A stretch of DNA of 64,000 nucleotides from Candidatus Hydrogenedentota bacterium (GCA_029556545.1 JAKQEQ010000167.1:56889-120888), one strand, 5' to 3'. Positions 27,201 to 40,398 are shown, numbered from the stretch's first letter. Program-made: numbers and translations. Notes: generated by a model from the sequence alone, not told the origin.

Positions 27201-27575
27201 ATGACGGGACGCAACATGCACAGTATCTTGGTGGTTGATGACGAACCTAACATTCGCAGCGCCATTGCGCAATGGCTCTCGATCCGCGGTTTTGATGTCG
27301 ACACCGCTGAAGATGGCCAGACCGCGGTGGACATGTGCCGCGCGCGCCACTACGACCTCGTCACAATGGACTTGGTAATGCCGCGCTTGTCCGGAAACGA
27401 GGCCATTAGGGCCATTCGGAAAATCTCGCCTGGCACGGTTATCCTGATTGTCTCCGGACTGCCTGAAACGGAAGAGACACCAAGTTGGACACGGGACATG
27501 AAGGTCCTGGCTAAACCCTTGCGGCTGCTGGAACTGGAAGACGAAGTCCGCGCCCTGCTGCGCACGTGCGCCTAG
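27201..27575 (+). CDS. Single-domain response regulator (CheY-like receiver)
   Basis: ILVVDDEPNIRSAIAQWL, LVTMDLVMPRLSG (phospho-Asp), IVSGLPE, VLAKPL (Lys); alternate ATG at 27216. Confidence 0.88.
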   Translation: MTGRNMHSILVVDDEPNIRSAIAQWLSIRGFDVDTAEDGQTAVDMCRARHYDLVTMDLVMPRLSGNEAIRAIRKISPGTVILIVSGLPETEETPSWTRDMKVLAKPLRLLELEDEVRALLRTCA

Positions 27576-28055
27576 GCTTCAGAAGTACGAAAATGACGTG
27601 AGGCGGCAACCCGCGACCAGAGGATATTCCTTTGGCGCGAGGCAACGCAAGAATCGCCCGAAGCCCCATGGACCCGCCGACTCTCCAGTCCTCCAGGCCG
27701 TTTTCCGTGCTTTACGTTCGCGACCTTACATGAAAACGTCGCCATCGATCCCGTCCCCACTGTCGTGCATTGCTGTGCGTCGATGGCTTCCTCACCGCCC
27801 GACAGGTCCCGCCCACAGCGCTTGCATCCTGTAACTCTTTATCGCCACTGGGTTTATCTGTCTACCAACACGGACGTTCCGGCGCAAGGACAACAAATGA
27901 AAAATAGACGAAAGAGGGGTCTGGACAAATTGCCCCTCAAGGTGCTAAGATTGAGCCCGCTCGGAACTTAGCGTCCCTGTGGCCGATGTGAGACGGAACC
28001 GCAAGATCCAAGCCGGAAATCAAAGTGGGGATGATCGTGTGCCGGTAACAGCGCG

Positions 28056-29243
28056 ATGCACTCCAGCGGAGGGAGTATACAGTTGGCGTTAGCGTGGAAA
28101 ATTCGCGTCGAGGCCGGGGCGCACACTCGTTCTTGTTGTCCTGTAAGTATCTCGCTTCCGATAACTTATGAAGAGTGTCCAAACGTAGTCCTGCGCGACA
28201 AACGCGACGGTAGGACCATTCCCTGTCAAGTGTCACGCGCAGGCAAGCAGACCCTCCTTACGTGGATTATCACGGGACTCCAGCCCGGGGATACGCACTT
28301 GCTCGAAGCGAGTCGCGCTGACGTTTCAGGTGACGCGCCCGGCGTGGCATTGGCGGAACGGGTGAGCGACCATGCCATCGACATCGCCGTAGGCGGCAAG
28401 CTATTCACTTCGTATCACTACGGCGCACAGTGGGTTAGACCTTTCCTATATCCGGTGATCGGTCCCTATGAGACCCCGCTGACGCGCGCATGGCCTATCG
28501 AGGACTGTGTCCCAGATGACGACCGCGATCATCCGCATCACAAGTCCATCTGGGTCGCATACGGCGAATGTGGTCGCGTCGATAATTGGAGCGAAGACCC
28601 GGGACACGGCTATCAGCGCCATCGCGCATTCCAACGGCTCGCGTCCGGCCCTGTATTCGGCGAAATAGTCGCGCGAAACGACTGGTGCGACGGACGGGAA
28701 CGCAAGCAGTTCGAGGAAGTCCGCGCCATGCGATTCTATGCCCTCCCGGGCGGCGTCCGCCTCTTCGACCTCCAGGTCCGCTTTCGGATGACGCAAGGAC
28801 CTGTCGTGTTTCATGACACGAAAGAGGGCGGCCTCCTCGCCGTTCGCGTCGCCAGCGCCATGACAGCGGACCGGGGCGGAAAGATCGAAAACGCTTACGG
28901 AGGCGTCAACGAAGCGGAAACATGGGGTAAAAAGTCGCCCTGGTGCGATTACAGCGGCATCCTGGCCGGACGGCGCGTGGGTATCGCCGTCATGGACCAC
29001 GAAGCGAACCCGCGCTATCCCACACAGTGGCACGTAAGAAACTACGGTCTCATGACCGCAAACTGCTTTGCCTGGAAGCATTACACCCCGGAAGCGCGCG
29101 TAAAAGGTGACATGCGCTTCCCAAAAGGGGCTACCAGAACCTGGCGATACCGTGTCTACATACACAAGGGCGATGCGGCCCACGCGCGCGTGCGGGAACG
29201 GTTCCTCGATTTCATAGCGCCGCCCCGCGTGCTCATCGCGTAG
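28056..29243 (+). CDS. DUF6807 (PmoA-like) family protein
   Basis: FTSYHYG..VRPFLYPVIGPYETPLTRAWP..DHPHHKSIWVAYGECGRVDNWSE; KEGGLLAVRVASAM. Confidence 0.8.
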   Translation: MHSSGGSIQLALAWKIRVEAGAHTRSCCPVSISLPITYEECPNVVLRDKRDGRTIPCQVSRAGKQTLLTWIITGLQPGDTHLLEASRADVSGDAPGVALAERVSDHAIDIAVGGKLFTSYHYGAQWVRPFLYPVIGPYETPLTRAWPIEDCVPDDDRDHPHHKSIWVAYGECGRVDNWSEDPGHGYQRHRAFQRLASGPVFGEIVARNDWCDGRERKQFEEVRAMRFYALPGGVRLFDLQVRFRMTQGPVVFHDTKEGGLLAVRVASAMTADRGGKIENAYGGVNEAETWGKKSPWCDYSGILAGRRVGIAVMDHEANPRYPTQWHVRNYGLMTANCFAWKHYTPEARVKGDMRFPKGATRTWRYRVYIHKGDAAHARVRERFLDFIAPPRVLIA

Positions 29244-29274
29244 ACCGCCGCCCCGCACCGCATGCGAGGCAGCC

Positions 29275-30657
29275 ATGACAAAGAAAGCGGCAAAGGCTAA
29301 GGCCCGGACAAAGAAAAAGGGTGTCGGCAAGCGCGCGGCCGCGCCAAAGAAGAAGACCGCGCCAAAGAAGAAGACCACGCCAAAGAAGAAGACTGTGCCA
29401 AAGAAGAAAGTGGCTGCGCCGCCAAAGGCAAAGAAGCGGGCCGCAACGAAAGAACCCACCGCCGCGAAGCCCAAACCTGCAAGCGTTGAGGTGAGGAAGC
29501 CGCGTCCCAAGGCGGAAGAAGCCAAGGTCGCGACGCCTGTCGCCGCAGCGCCCAAGCCGGCGCCGCCGCCTCCGGCAACGCTTCCCGCGCCGACACCCGC
29601 CCCCGCGCCGACAAAGGCAGTGCCGGCAAAGAAGGCGTATGCCCGGCCGTCGCCGCAGGCGCTCGCAAAAGTGAAACCGCTGTCCCGACGGTTCCTGTTC
29701 GAACTGTGCCAGGCGATCAAGGAAACCGTCGAGCCGGTGGCACGCGCCGTGAAGGGTCGCGAGGTGGTTGGCGCCGCCACGAGCGGCGATGCGACTTTCG
29801 AGATCGACCGGCTCGCCGAGAAGGCGCTGCTGACCTTTCTCCGGCGGGCCAAGGCCCCTGTCGCCTACTACTCGGAAGACTCGGGATACTCGACCTTCTC
29901 GAATGTGCAACCGAAGAACCTGCTTATCGTGGACCCCATCGACGGCACCCGAGCGGCCAAGAGCGGGTTCGAGGGCTGCACCATCAGCGTGGCGACGACG
30001 CGGGTTATCGAGCGGCCGCTCATGTCCGACGTGGATAACGCCTGCGTCATGGAGATCATTGGAGACCGGACCTTCTACGCGGAACGCGGCGCCGGCGCGC
30101 GCATCTTCGAGCAGGGACACGTGCGCAAGCCAAGACTCTCGCAGAACACCGACCTCGAATCGCTGTGCTGGTCCATGACCGTCCCCGCGCGGCCCGCCGA
30201 GCTGATCTTCCCCACAGCCGCGCGGCTCATCGACCTTTCCAGCCTGAAGGGCGGGTTCTTCTCGTGTAACAGCACGTCGTACAGCCTCACGCGCCTGCTC
30301 ACTAACCAGCTCGACGGCTGCGTCGATTTCGCGAGCCGCTTCATGCGGGACATCCCCGTAGCCGTCCGCGACTATTTCATCAACGCGGGCCGGGGCACGG
30401 TCCTCAGCATCTGTCCCTACGACATGGTGGCCGCGGTGCTCATCGCGCAGGAGGCCGGTTGCGCGCTCACCGACGCCTATGGCCGCGGTTTCGACGAGGT
30501 GCTGCTCCTCGACAGTTCGGAACACAATCATCAATCGCTCATCGCCGCGGCGAACAAGGAGTTGCACGAGAAACTGCTGCTCTTCTTTGACCGGCGCATC
30601 AGTCAGTTCGAACAGTTGCTGCTGCGTCGTCACGCCCGCAAGACCGAGCAAGGGTGA
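29275..30657 (+). CDS. Inositol-monophosphatase-fold protein with N-terminal histone H1-like Lys/Ala/Pro tail
   Basis: N-terminal APKKKTAPKKKTTPKKKTVPKKK...; catalytic domain with SEDSGYS, IVDPIDGTRAAKSGF, CPYDMVAAVLIAQEAGCALTD. Confidence 0.8.
   Translation: MTKKAAKAKARTKKKGVGKRAAAPKKKTAPKKKTTPKKKTVPKKKVAAPPKAKKRAATKEPTAAKPKPASVEVRKPRPKAEEAKVATPVAAAPKPAPPPPATLPAPTPAPAPTKAVPAKKAYARPSPQALAKVKPLSRRFLFELCQAIKETVEPVARAVKGREVVGAATSGDATFEIDRLAEKALLTFLRRAKAPVAYYSEDSGYSTFSNVQPKNLLIVDPIDGTRAAKSGFEGCTISVATTRVIERPLMSDVDNACVMEIIGDRTFYAERGAGARIFEQGHVRKPRLSQNTDLESLCWSMTVPARPAELIFPTAARLIDLSSLKGGFFSCNSTSYSLTRLLTNQLDGCVDFASRFMRDIPVAVRDYFINAGRGTVLSICPYDMVAAVLIAQEAGCALTDAYGRGFDEVLLLDSSEHNHQSLIAAANKELHEKLLLFFDRRISQFEQLLLRRHARKTEQG
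29341..29412 (+). repeat. 4 x 18-bp in-gene tandem repeat encoding (A/T/V)PKKK(T/V)
   Basis: gcgccaaagaagaagacc / gcgccaaagaagaagacc / acgccaaagaagaagact / gtgccaaagaagaaagtg. Confidence 0.9.
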
Positions 30658-30818
30658 GATCTGTTGGCGAGGTTGGAAGACAACCACAGACAGGAATGGA
30701 ATGTGAAGAAGACTCGGTGGGCGTCCGAGGCGCCTGCCACTGTGCGTGGTCCTTTACGTCCCCTCTGCCCTTTCCCCCTTGACAACCCACGACCGCCGGA
30801 GTCCCCCTGCAGGCTGCC

Positions 30819-32399
30819 ATGCGCGTACTCGATATCATCGTCCTAATCGTCTACTTCGGGTCCATGTCCTTGATGGGTGTGTATTTCACCCGGAAATCAG
30901 GCACGACCGAGGGCTATTTCGTCGGAAACCGCTCGTATCCCGGCTGGCTGATTGGCGTCTCCCTCTTCGGCGCGACAATCAGCTCGATCACCTTCGTGGC
31001 CTATCCCGCCGATGCCTTCAAGACGGCCTATCTGCGGCTGCTCCTCTGCTTCATGCTGCCGGTGGGCGTGCTCATCGCCTCGCGTTTCTTCGTGCCCTTC
31101 TTTCGCCGCGGCAAGATCACGTCCGCGTTCCAGTACCTCGAAGCGCGCTACGGCCCCAAGACCCGCGTCTATGCGGCAAGCGTCTTCATCGTCGCCCAAT
31201 GCCTCCGCATCAGCATGATCCAGTTCCTCGTCGCCATGCTCCTCCACGAGATCTCGGGGCTTCCCGTCATCGCGTGTATTCTCGTCGGCGGGGCGATTAC
31301 CGCCTTCTACACCGTGCGCGGAGGCATCGAAGCCGTAATCTGGACCGATTTCGTCCAATCGATCATCCTCAGCGGCGGCGGATTGCTCATCCTCGGCGTC
31401 ATCCTGTACCGATTGCCGGGCGGCGTCGGACAGGTCCTCGCTGTGGGCGCCGCGGACCACAAGTTCATGTTCGGCGACCTCGATCCCGCCACCCAGACGC
31501 TGCGCCCCGCGCCCCTTGGCTTCTCGCTGTCCGAAAAGACCGTCCTGATGTTGCTGCTCGTCGGCCTGTTCCAGTGGCTCGCGGAATACAGCAGCAATCA
31601 GGAGGTGGTGCAAAAGTACTGCGCCGCGCGCACCGCCCGAGACGCCCGCCGCGCCATGTGGATTTGCTGCTGCTGCTCCGTACCGACCTGGAGCTACTTC
31701 ATGTTCCTGGGCACGTGCCTCTACGTCTTCTACCAGGTCTTTCCCGACGCGCGCGCCCACGCCATGCTCAGTGGCGAGATAAAAGCCGAAGGCATTCTCC
31801 CCTATTTCGTGGCGACCCAGTTGCCGCCCGGGTTCTCCGGTATCGTCGCCGCCGCCGTCCTCGCCGCCGCCATGTCCTCCATGTCGTCCGCCATGAACTC
31901 CATCAGCGCCGTAAGCATCACCGACATCTACCGAAGGCACATCGCCCCGGGTCGCGACGACCGCCATTACGTCCGCGCCGCGAAGGCCGTCACCCTCGTC
32001 AGCGCCCTCATTATGGTTGGCGGCGCCGCCGTGCTCGCGCGCTCCGGCGGCAGAACCCTCCAGGACATGGCCACCGAATTCGCCGCCATACTCGGCGGCG
32101 GCCTCCTCGGGCTTTACATGCTCGGCTTCTTCACCACCCGCGGCGACGGACGCGCCGTCGGAGCGGGCATCGCCCTCGCCGTGGCCTTTTCCGCGCTGGT
32201 CTCCTTCGTCGGTCTGGGCTGGCTGCCCGAAGGATTCACGCAACTCTTCGAAAAACACTTCCAAACCTACTACACCGGCGTCGTCGGCAACGTGATCATG
32301 TTCGTGACGGGCTATACCATCGCCGCGCTCCTGCCGCAACGTCGCCGCGACCTCACCAACCTCACCGTATACACCCAGTCCTCCGCCCCCCTGGACTGA
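30819..32399 (+). CDS. Sodium:solute symporter (SSS family)
   Basis: ~13 TM segments; LIVYFGSMSLMGVYFTRKSGTTEGYFVGNR typical of SSS transporters. Confidence 0.9.
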   Translation: MRVLDIIVLIVYFGSMSLMGVYFTRKSGTTEGYFVGNRSYPGWLIGVSLFGATISSITFVAYPADAFKTAYLRLLLCFMLPVGVLIASRFFVPFFRRGKITSAFQYLEARYGPKTRVYAASVFIVAQCLRISMIQFLVAMLLHEISGLPVIACILVGGAITAFYTVRGGIEAVIWTDFVQSIILSGGGLLILGVILYRLPGGVGQVLAVGAADHKFMFGDLDPATQTLRPAPLGFSLSEKTVLMLLLVGLFQWLAEYSSNQEVVQKYCAARTARDARRAMWICCCCSVPTWSYFMFLGTCLYVFYQVFPDARAHAMLSGEIKAEGILPYFVATQLPPGFSGIVAAAVLAAAMSSMSSAMNSISAVSITDIYRRHIAPGRDDRHYVRAAKAVTLVSALIMVGGAAVLARSGGRTLQDMATEFAAILGGGLLGLYMLGFFTTRGDGRAVGAGIALAVAFSALVSFVGLGWLPEGFTQLFEKHFQTYYTGVVGNVIMFVTGYTIAALLPQRRRDLTNLTVYTQSSAPLD

Positions 32400-32426
32400 C
32401 AAAGGACTGCGTAGACACTGCAACCG

Positions 32427-32451
32427 CTAGGGTTTAGGGTTTAGGGTCTAG
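32427..32451 (+). repeat. TTTAGGG (plant-telomere-type) array, left arm
   Basis: ctagggtttagggtttagggtctag. Confidence 0.9.
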
Positions 32452-32549
32452 CAGCCTGTGGCAAAACTCGTCCTTGCGAGTCCATACCCCCGAAAACATT
32501 GGCGTCTTCGGTACTGCAAATGTCGTCTTCGGGGTTCTGCAACGGGCTG
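32452..32549. mobile_element. Putative 98-bp MITE-like element with imperfect terminal inverted repeats
   Basis: Left CAGCCTGTGGCAAAAC; right arm reverse complement CAGCCCGTTGCAGAAC; flanked by TAG on both sides within TTTAGGG sequence. Confidence 0.45.
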
Positions 32550-32566
32550 TTAGGGTTTAGGGGTAG
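32549..32566 (+). repeat. TTTAGGG array, middle fragment
   Basis: gttagggtttaggggtag. Confidence 0.7.
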
Positions 32567-32766
32567 CAGGTAGCGGATTTCAGAGGACAGGATGCCGACG
32601 TTCAACCTTCGCGGCTGGCGACGACCAAGAGCGAAGTTCGTAAGCATCCGGTGAACGCCATTTTCCGCCGTCGGCGGGCTCGCGGGACAGTGTGGTCGAA
32701 ATTGCAGTCTACTGAATGCCAAACTGGATCATTTATATGTAACGGTTATACAAGTACCACCATTAG

Positions 32767-32804
32767 CCTAAACCATAAACCCTAAACCCTAAACCCTAAA
32801 CCCC
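32767..32804 (-). repeat. TTTAGGG array in inverted orientation, right arm
   Basis: cctaaaccataaaccctaaaccctaaaccctaaacccc. Confidence 0.95.
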
Positions 32805-34619
32805 CTTTCCCTGATTAAGTCTCTCGTACAGCGTGCTGCGGCCGATGCCGAGAATGCGGGCAGCTTCGGGCACATTGCCGTTGCAGTAGCTCAAGACCCG
32901 CTGGATATGGCGCCGCTCGACTTCGGCAAGCGAGAGAGGCGCATCCTCGGGGAGGGAACGGCCCATGAGGTTCTTCACCGTGTGCATCTCGATCTGCTCG
33001 CCTTCGGTCAGCATGGCGGCGGCCTCAACAAGATGCTTGAGTTCGCGGACATTGCCCGGCCACGTGTGGCTCTTCAGAAACTCTATCGCTTCCGTGGTAA
33101 ACCCGCGCACGAAACCGCGCGTCTGGCTACTGGCGGCCTCGAGGAAGTATTGAGCCAACTCGGGTATGTCCGAGACCCGCTCCCGCAATGGCGGCACACG
33201 CACCTCCAAGACGCGAAGCCGGAAATGGAGATCGCTCCTGAAGGTGCCGGCCGCAACCGCCGCATCGAGGTCCCGGTTCGTGGCCGCAAGCACCCGCAGG
33301 TTGACCTGGACTTCCTCGCCCCCCCCCACGCGGCGGAACTGACCCATCTCAATGGCGCGGAGGATGCGCGCCTGATGGTTGAGGCTGAGATCCCCGATCT
33401 CGTCCAGCAGGATGGTGCCTCCCTTGCTCTGCTCCAACAGGCCGATCTTGCGCCCAACGGCCCCCGTAAATGCGCCCTCCTCGTGCCCGAACAGTTCGCT
33501 TTCAAACAGTTCGCTCGGGATGGCCGCGCAATTCACCGGAACGAACGGGCCCTGCGCCCGTTCCGACATCTCGTGGATGAGGTTGGCCACGAGTTCCTTC
33601 CCGGTGCCGGTCTCGCCAAGAATGAGCGTGGTCTGATCCGCCTTCGCGACGAGGCCGATGAGGAAAAGAAGTCGCTGCATCGCCTCGCTCGATCCGATCA
33701 TGCGCAGCCCCTTGTGTCGCTCCTCCCGCAGTTGCTCGACCTGTCGCTCGAGGTACCGACGACGCTCGATCGAACCGAAAAAGGGCGCCGCTCCGTGACA
33801 CAGCGCCACGAGGAACTCGACGTCCGACTCCTCGTAGTCGGCGGCGTCCGGCGCGCCTTCCACCGCTATCGCCCCTATGTCGTCTCGGCCGATAAAGATG
33901 GGCGCGATCATCCCGGACACCGCCTCCGCAACATTCGGGCGACGCGTCACAATGGCCCCACGACGCTCCTCGAGGCACTTGCGCATGCGCGTCTGGATAC
34001 TGCTCAGGGCACGGCGACCCGCGTCGTCCGGACGCGTCGCCAATTCAAGCCGGTTCTCATGAGAAAGGGCGATCCACACGGCGCTCGGCTTGAATCGATC
34101 GCAAATGGCGCTCTCGATCAGCCACAACAGCTCCGCCACGGACTCGACCGTGCTAAACCTCCGACTCGCCTGGAACAGCCGCGCAAGGTCGGCGACGTTG
34201 CGCGGCAACCCCTGGCCCATCGGACTCGGCGTGAAATCCGCCGGGTATACTGTCTTGCTGTCCAGGTTTTGCTTGGTCTTGCTCGTAGACGGACGGATGC
34301 CCGAACCGGAGGACTCGACGATGCGCCGCGTCAGAAGAAATGCCACGTTACCGACACACAGTTCGTCGCCGACGCTCAGTTGGCAACTCTCCACCGGGCG
34401 GCCGTTCACCAACGTACAGTTTCGGCTCCCCAAGTCCCGTACGAACACATCGTTCTGCGTCTGCCACAACTCGCAGTGACGCCGCGACACAAGGGGATCG
34501 GCCACGATCACGTCGCACTCCGTGTCTCGGCCGATTACGAGCCGCTCTTCCGGGATAAGCCACGAACTCCCCTTTCGCGGCCCGGACCGCACCGTGATGT
34601 GAAAGTATTCCCTCGACAC
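32796..34619 (-). CDS. Sigma54-dependent transcriptional activator: FHA-GAF-AAA+-HTH_8 (Fis)
   Basis: FHA: GRDTECDVIVADPLVSRRHCEL; AAA+: GETGTGKELVA, GAFTGA, GGTILLDEIGDL; HTH: VPEAARILGIGRSTLYERL. Called TTG start at 34778; GTG at 34619 (VSREYFHITV) preferred. Confidence 0.9.
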   Translation of the reverse strand: MSREYFHITVRSGPRKGSSWLIPEERLVIGRDTECDVIVADPLVSRRHCELWQTQNDVFVRDLGSRNCTLVNGRPVESCQLSVGDELCVGNVAFLLTRRIVESSGSGIRPSTSKTKQNLDSKTVYPADFTPSPMGQGLPRNVADLARLFQASRRFSTVESVAELLWLIESAICDRFKPSAVWIALSHENRLELATRPDDAGRRALSSIQTRMRKCLEERRGAIVTRRPNVAEAVSGMIAPIFIGRDDIGAIAVEGAPDAADYEESDVEFLVALCHGAAPFFGSIERRRYLERQVEQLREERHKGLRMIGSSEAMQRLLFLIGLVAKADQTTLILGETGTGKELVANLIHEMSERAQGPFVPVNCAAIPSELFESELFGHEEGAFTGAVGRKIGLLEQSKGGTILLDEIGDLSLNHQARILRAIEMGQFRRVGGGEEVQVNLRVLAATNRDLDAAVAAGTFRSDLHFRLRVLEVRVPPLRERVSDIPELAQYFLEAASSQTRGFVRGFTTEAIEFLKSHTWPGNVRELKHLVEAAAMLTEGEQIEMHTVKNLMGRSLPEDAPLSLAEVERRHIQRVLSYCNGNVPEAARILGIGRSTLYERLNQGKGV

Positions 34620-34694
34620 GCCGGCCAGTGTCCTCCCGGTACGCGGAAGCTGCGCCGCACGCCGGCGCGCGCCCGCGCGCCACGCCCGTCCCGT

Positions 34695-34724
34695 TTCTGG
34701 ACGCCCCCCGTCCAGAATCTGGAA
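34695..34724. promoter_or_regulatory. Candidate enhancer (UAS): dyad TTCTGGAC-N7-GTCCAGAA plus a third half-site
   Basis: Perfect 8-bp arms at 34695-34702 and 34710-34717; extra TCTGGAA at 34718-34724; about 100 bp upstream of the sigma54 promoter. Confidence 0.55.
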
Positions 34725-34818
34725 TCGACGCGTATTCCCGAACCGTACCACCGCGTATTCTATCGTAAAGAACCGCAAAAATAAAGGGCTTATGTTACTT
34801 GCGATTCAAGGCCAGAGA

Positions 34819-34834
34819 TGGCACGAAAATTGCT
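34819..34834 (+). promoter_or_regulatory. Sigma54 (RpoN) -24/-12 promoter
   Basis: TGGCACGAAAATTGCT matches TGGCACG-N4-TTGCW exactly; GG-GC spacing correct; upstream of the kinase start. Confidence 0.75.
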
Positions 34835-34922
34835 TCCCCCTTTTCGGGAGGGTTCGCGCCCGTCACCCGGACGCGACCCGAAGTCCGACCCGACGCGCGC
34901 GAACGGGTCCAACGCAACTGAA

Positions 34923-39410
<4,488 letters not shown>

Positions 39411-39510
39411 AACGCTGAGCATAGGGTTGCGCGCGGAAACAGGGGATTCCCCCCCCGCGGACTCTTGTGATATGCTGTCGGTCTCCACACAACTTTGGGA
39501 GGGTGCGTTC

Positions 39511-40272
39511 ATGGACAAGAAAGTATTGTTGGGTTTTGTTGTAACTGTCGCGGTCGTATTCATCGCGGGGTGCCAAACCTGTCCGGACAAGGCGGAAGCG
39601 GCCCAGGCGTTACCGAAAGGCCACTGCGGTTATGGGCCAAACGTTCGCCTGACCTATTCGCTGTTCTACGGACAAACCATCGAGTACCTCTTCGCGCCGG
39701 ACACGCCCGCCAAGGACGTCATCGCCGGATGGAAGGCCAATGCGGACAAGATGGGCGGGGCCGTCGGCTTTCCGCCGGGGTTCATCCAGTCGCTGAAACA
39801 GCGGGCCAACGAACTCCATCAGTCCGCGGCCGGGCTGAACGCCACTGTGACTTATCGCAGCCTCTTCACCGGAGGCGCGGCGGCGCTGCCCCAGCCGGTG
39901 GTCGCCAAGCTCAAGGCCCTCGAGCAATTGGGCGCCGATCTGCCGTTCCTCAATCCGGTGGACCCCGTCGAATTTGACGCTATCGTGCAGGACCTGCTCG
40001 ACATGAACTTCGGCAAGATGGACCTCTACGCCCTGTACCACACCCCGGCGGACCCCGCCGTATTCACCGACGTTCAGATCGAAGCAATTGCCAACGCAAT
40101 CGAGAAGAAGGTGTTGCGGGCGGGACAGGTGGACTTCGCCTGCGCGGACGTGACCGCGAAGGCCGCCAATATGTGCTGCCACAAGACAACGCGCGTGTGC
40201 GTGGCATACCCTGGCCGCTCCTGCTCGATGTGCGGGCTTTACTGCTGCCTCGCGTCCAACTGGTGCCCGTAA
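39511..40272 (+). CDS. Hypothetical lipoprotein with Cys-rich C-terminus
   Basis: Lipobox VVFIAGC; C-terminus with 9 Cys in the last 43 residues (CADVTAKAANMCCHKTTRVCVAYPGRSCSMCGLYCCLASNWCP). Confidence 0.75.
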   Translation: MDKKVLLGFVVTVAVVFIAGCQTCPDKAEAAQALPKGHCGYGPNVRLTYSLFYGQTIEYLFAPDTPAKDVIAGWKANADKMGGAVGFPPGFIQSLKQRANELHQSAAGLNATVTYRSLFTGGAAALPQPVVAKLKALEQLGADLPFLNPVDPVEFDAIVQDLLDMNFGKMDLYALYHTPADPAVFTDVQIEAIANAIEKKVLRAGQVDFACADVTAKAANMCCHKTTRVCVAYPGRSCSMCGLYCCLASNWCP

Positions 40273-40331
40273 TCTCCGCGGCAACCGTTCACGGGGCAAG
40301 CCGACTCCCGGAAAAACGCACGAACCAGATC

Positions 40332-40398
40332 AAGAACGGGACTGACCCAAGCGAGTCCGTCATAGACGGACGAGAGGGGGTAGTCCCTGTTCTTTTTT
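40332..40398. terminator. Nested palindrome / long-stem hairpin followed by T6
   Basis: AAGAACGGGACT ... AGTCCCTGTTCTT then TTTT; inner hairpin GTCCGT-CATAG-ACGGAC. Confidence 0.65.

Noticed and set aside
30746-32437. 563-aa and 508-aa ORFs overlapping the symporter
   Set aside because: Frame-shifted and antisense shadows; only frame 30819-32399 shows TM/SSS signature.
34818-34922. N-terminal 35 residues of the kinase ORF as called
   Set aside because: The region contains the sigma54 promoter; the ATG at 34818 would precede the predicted transcription start.
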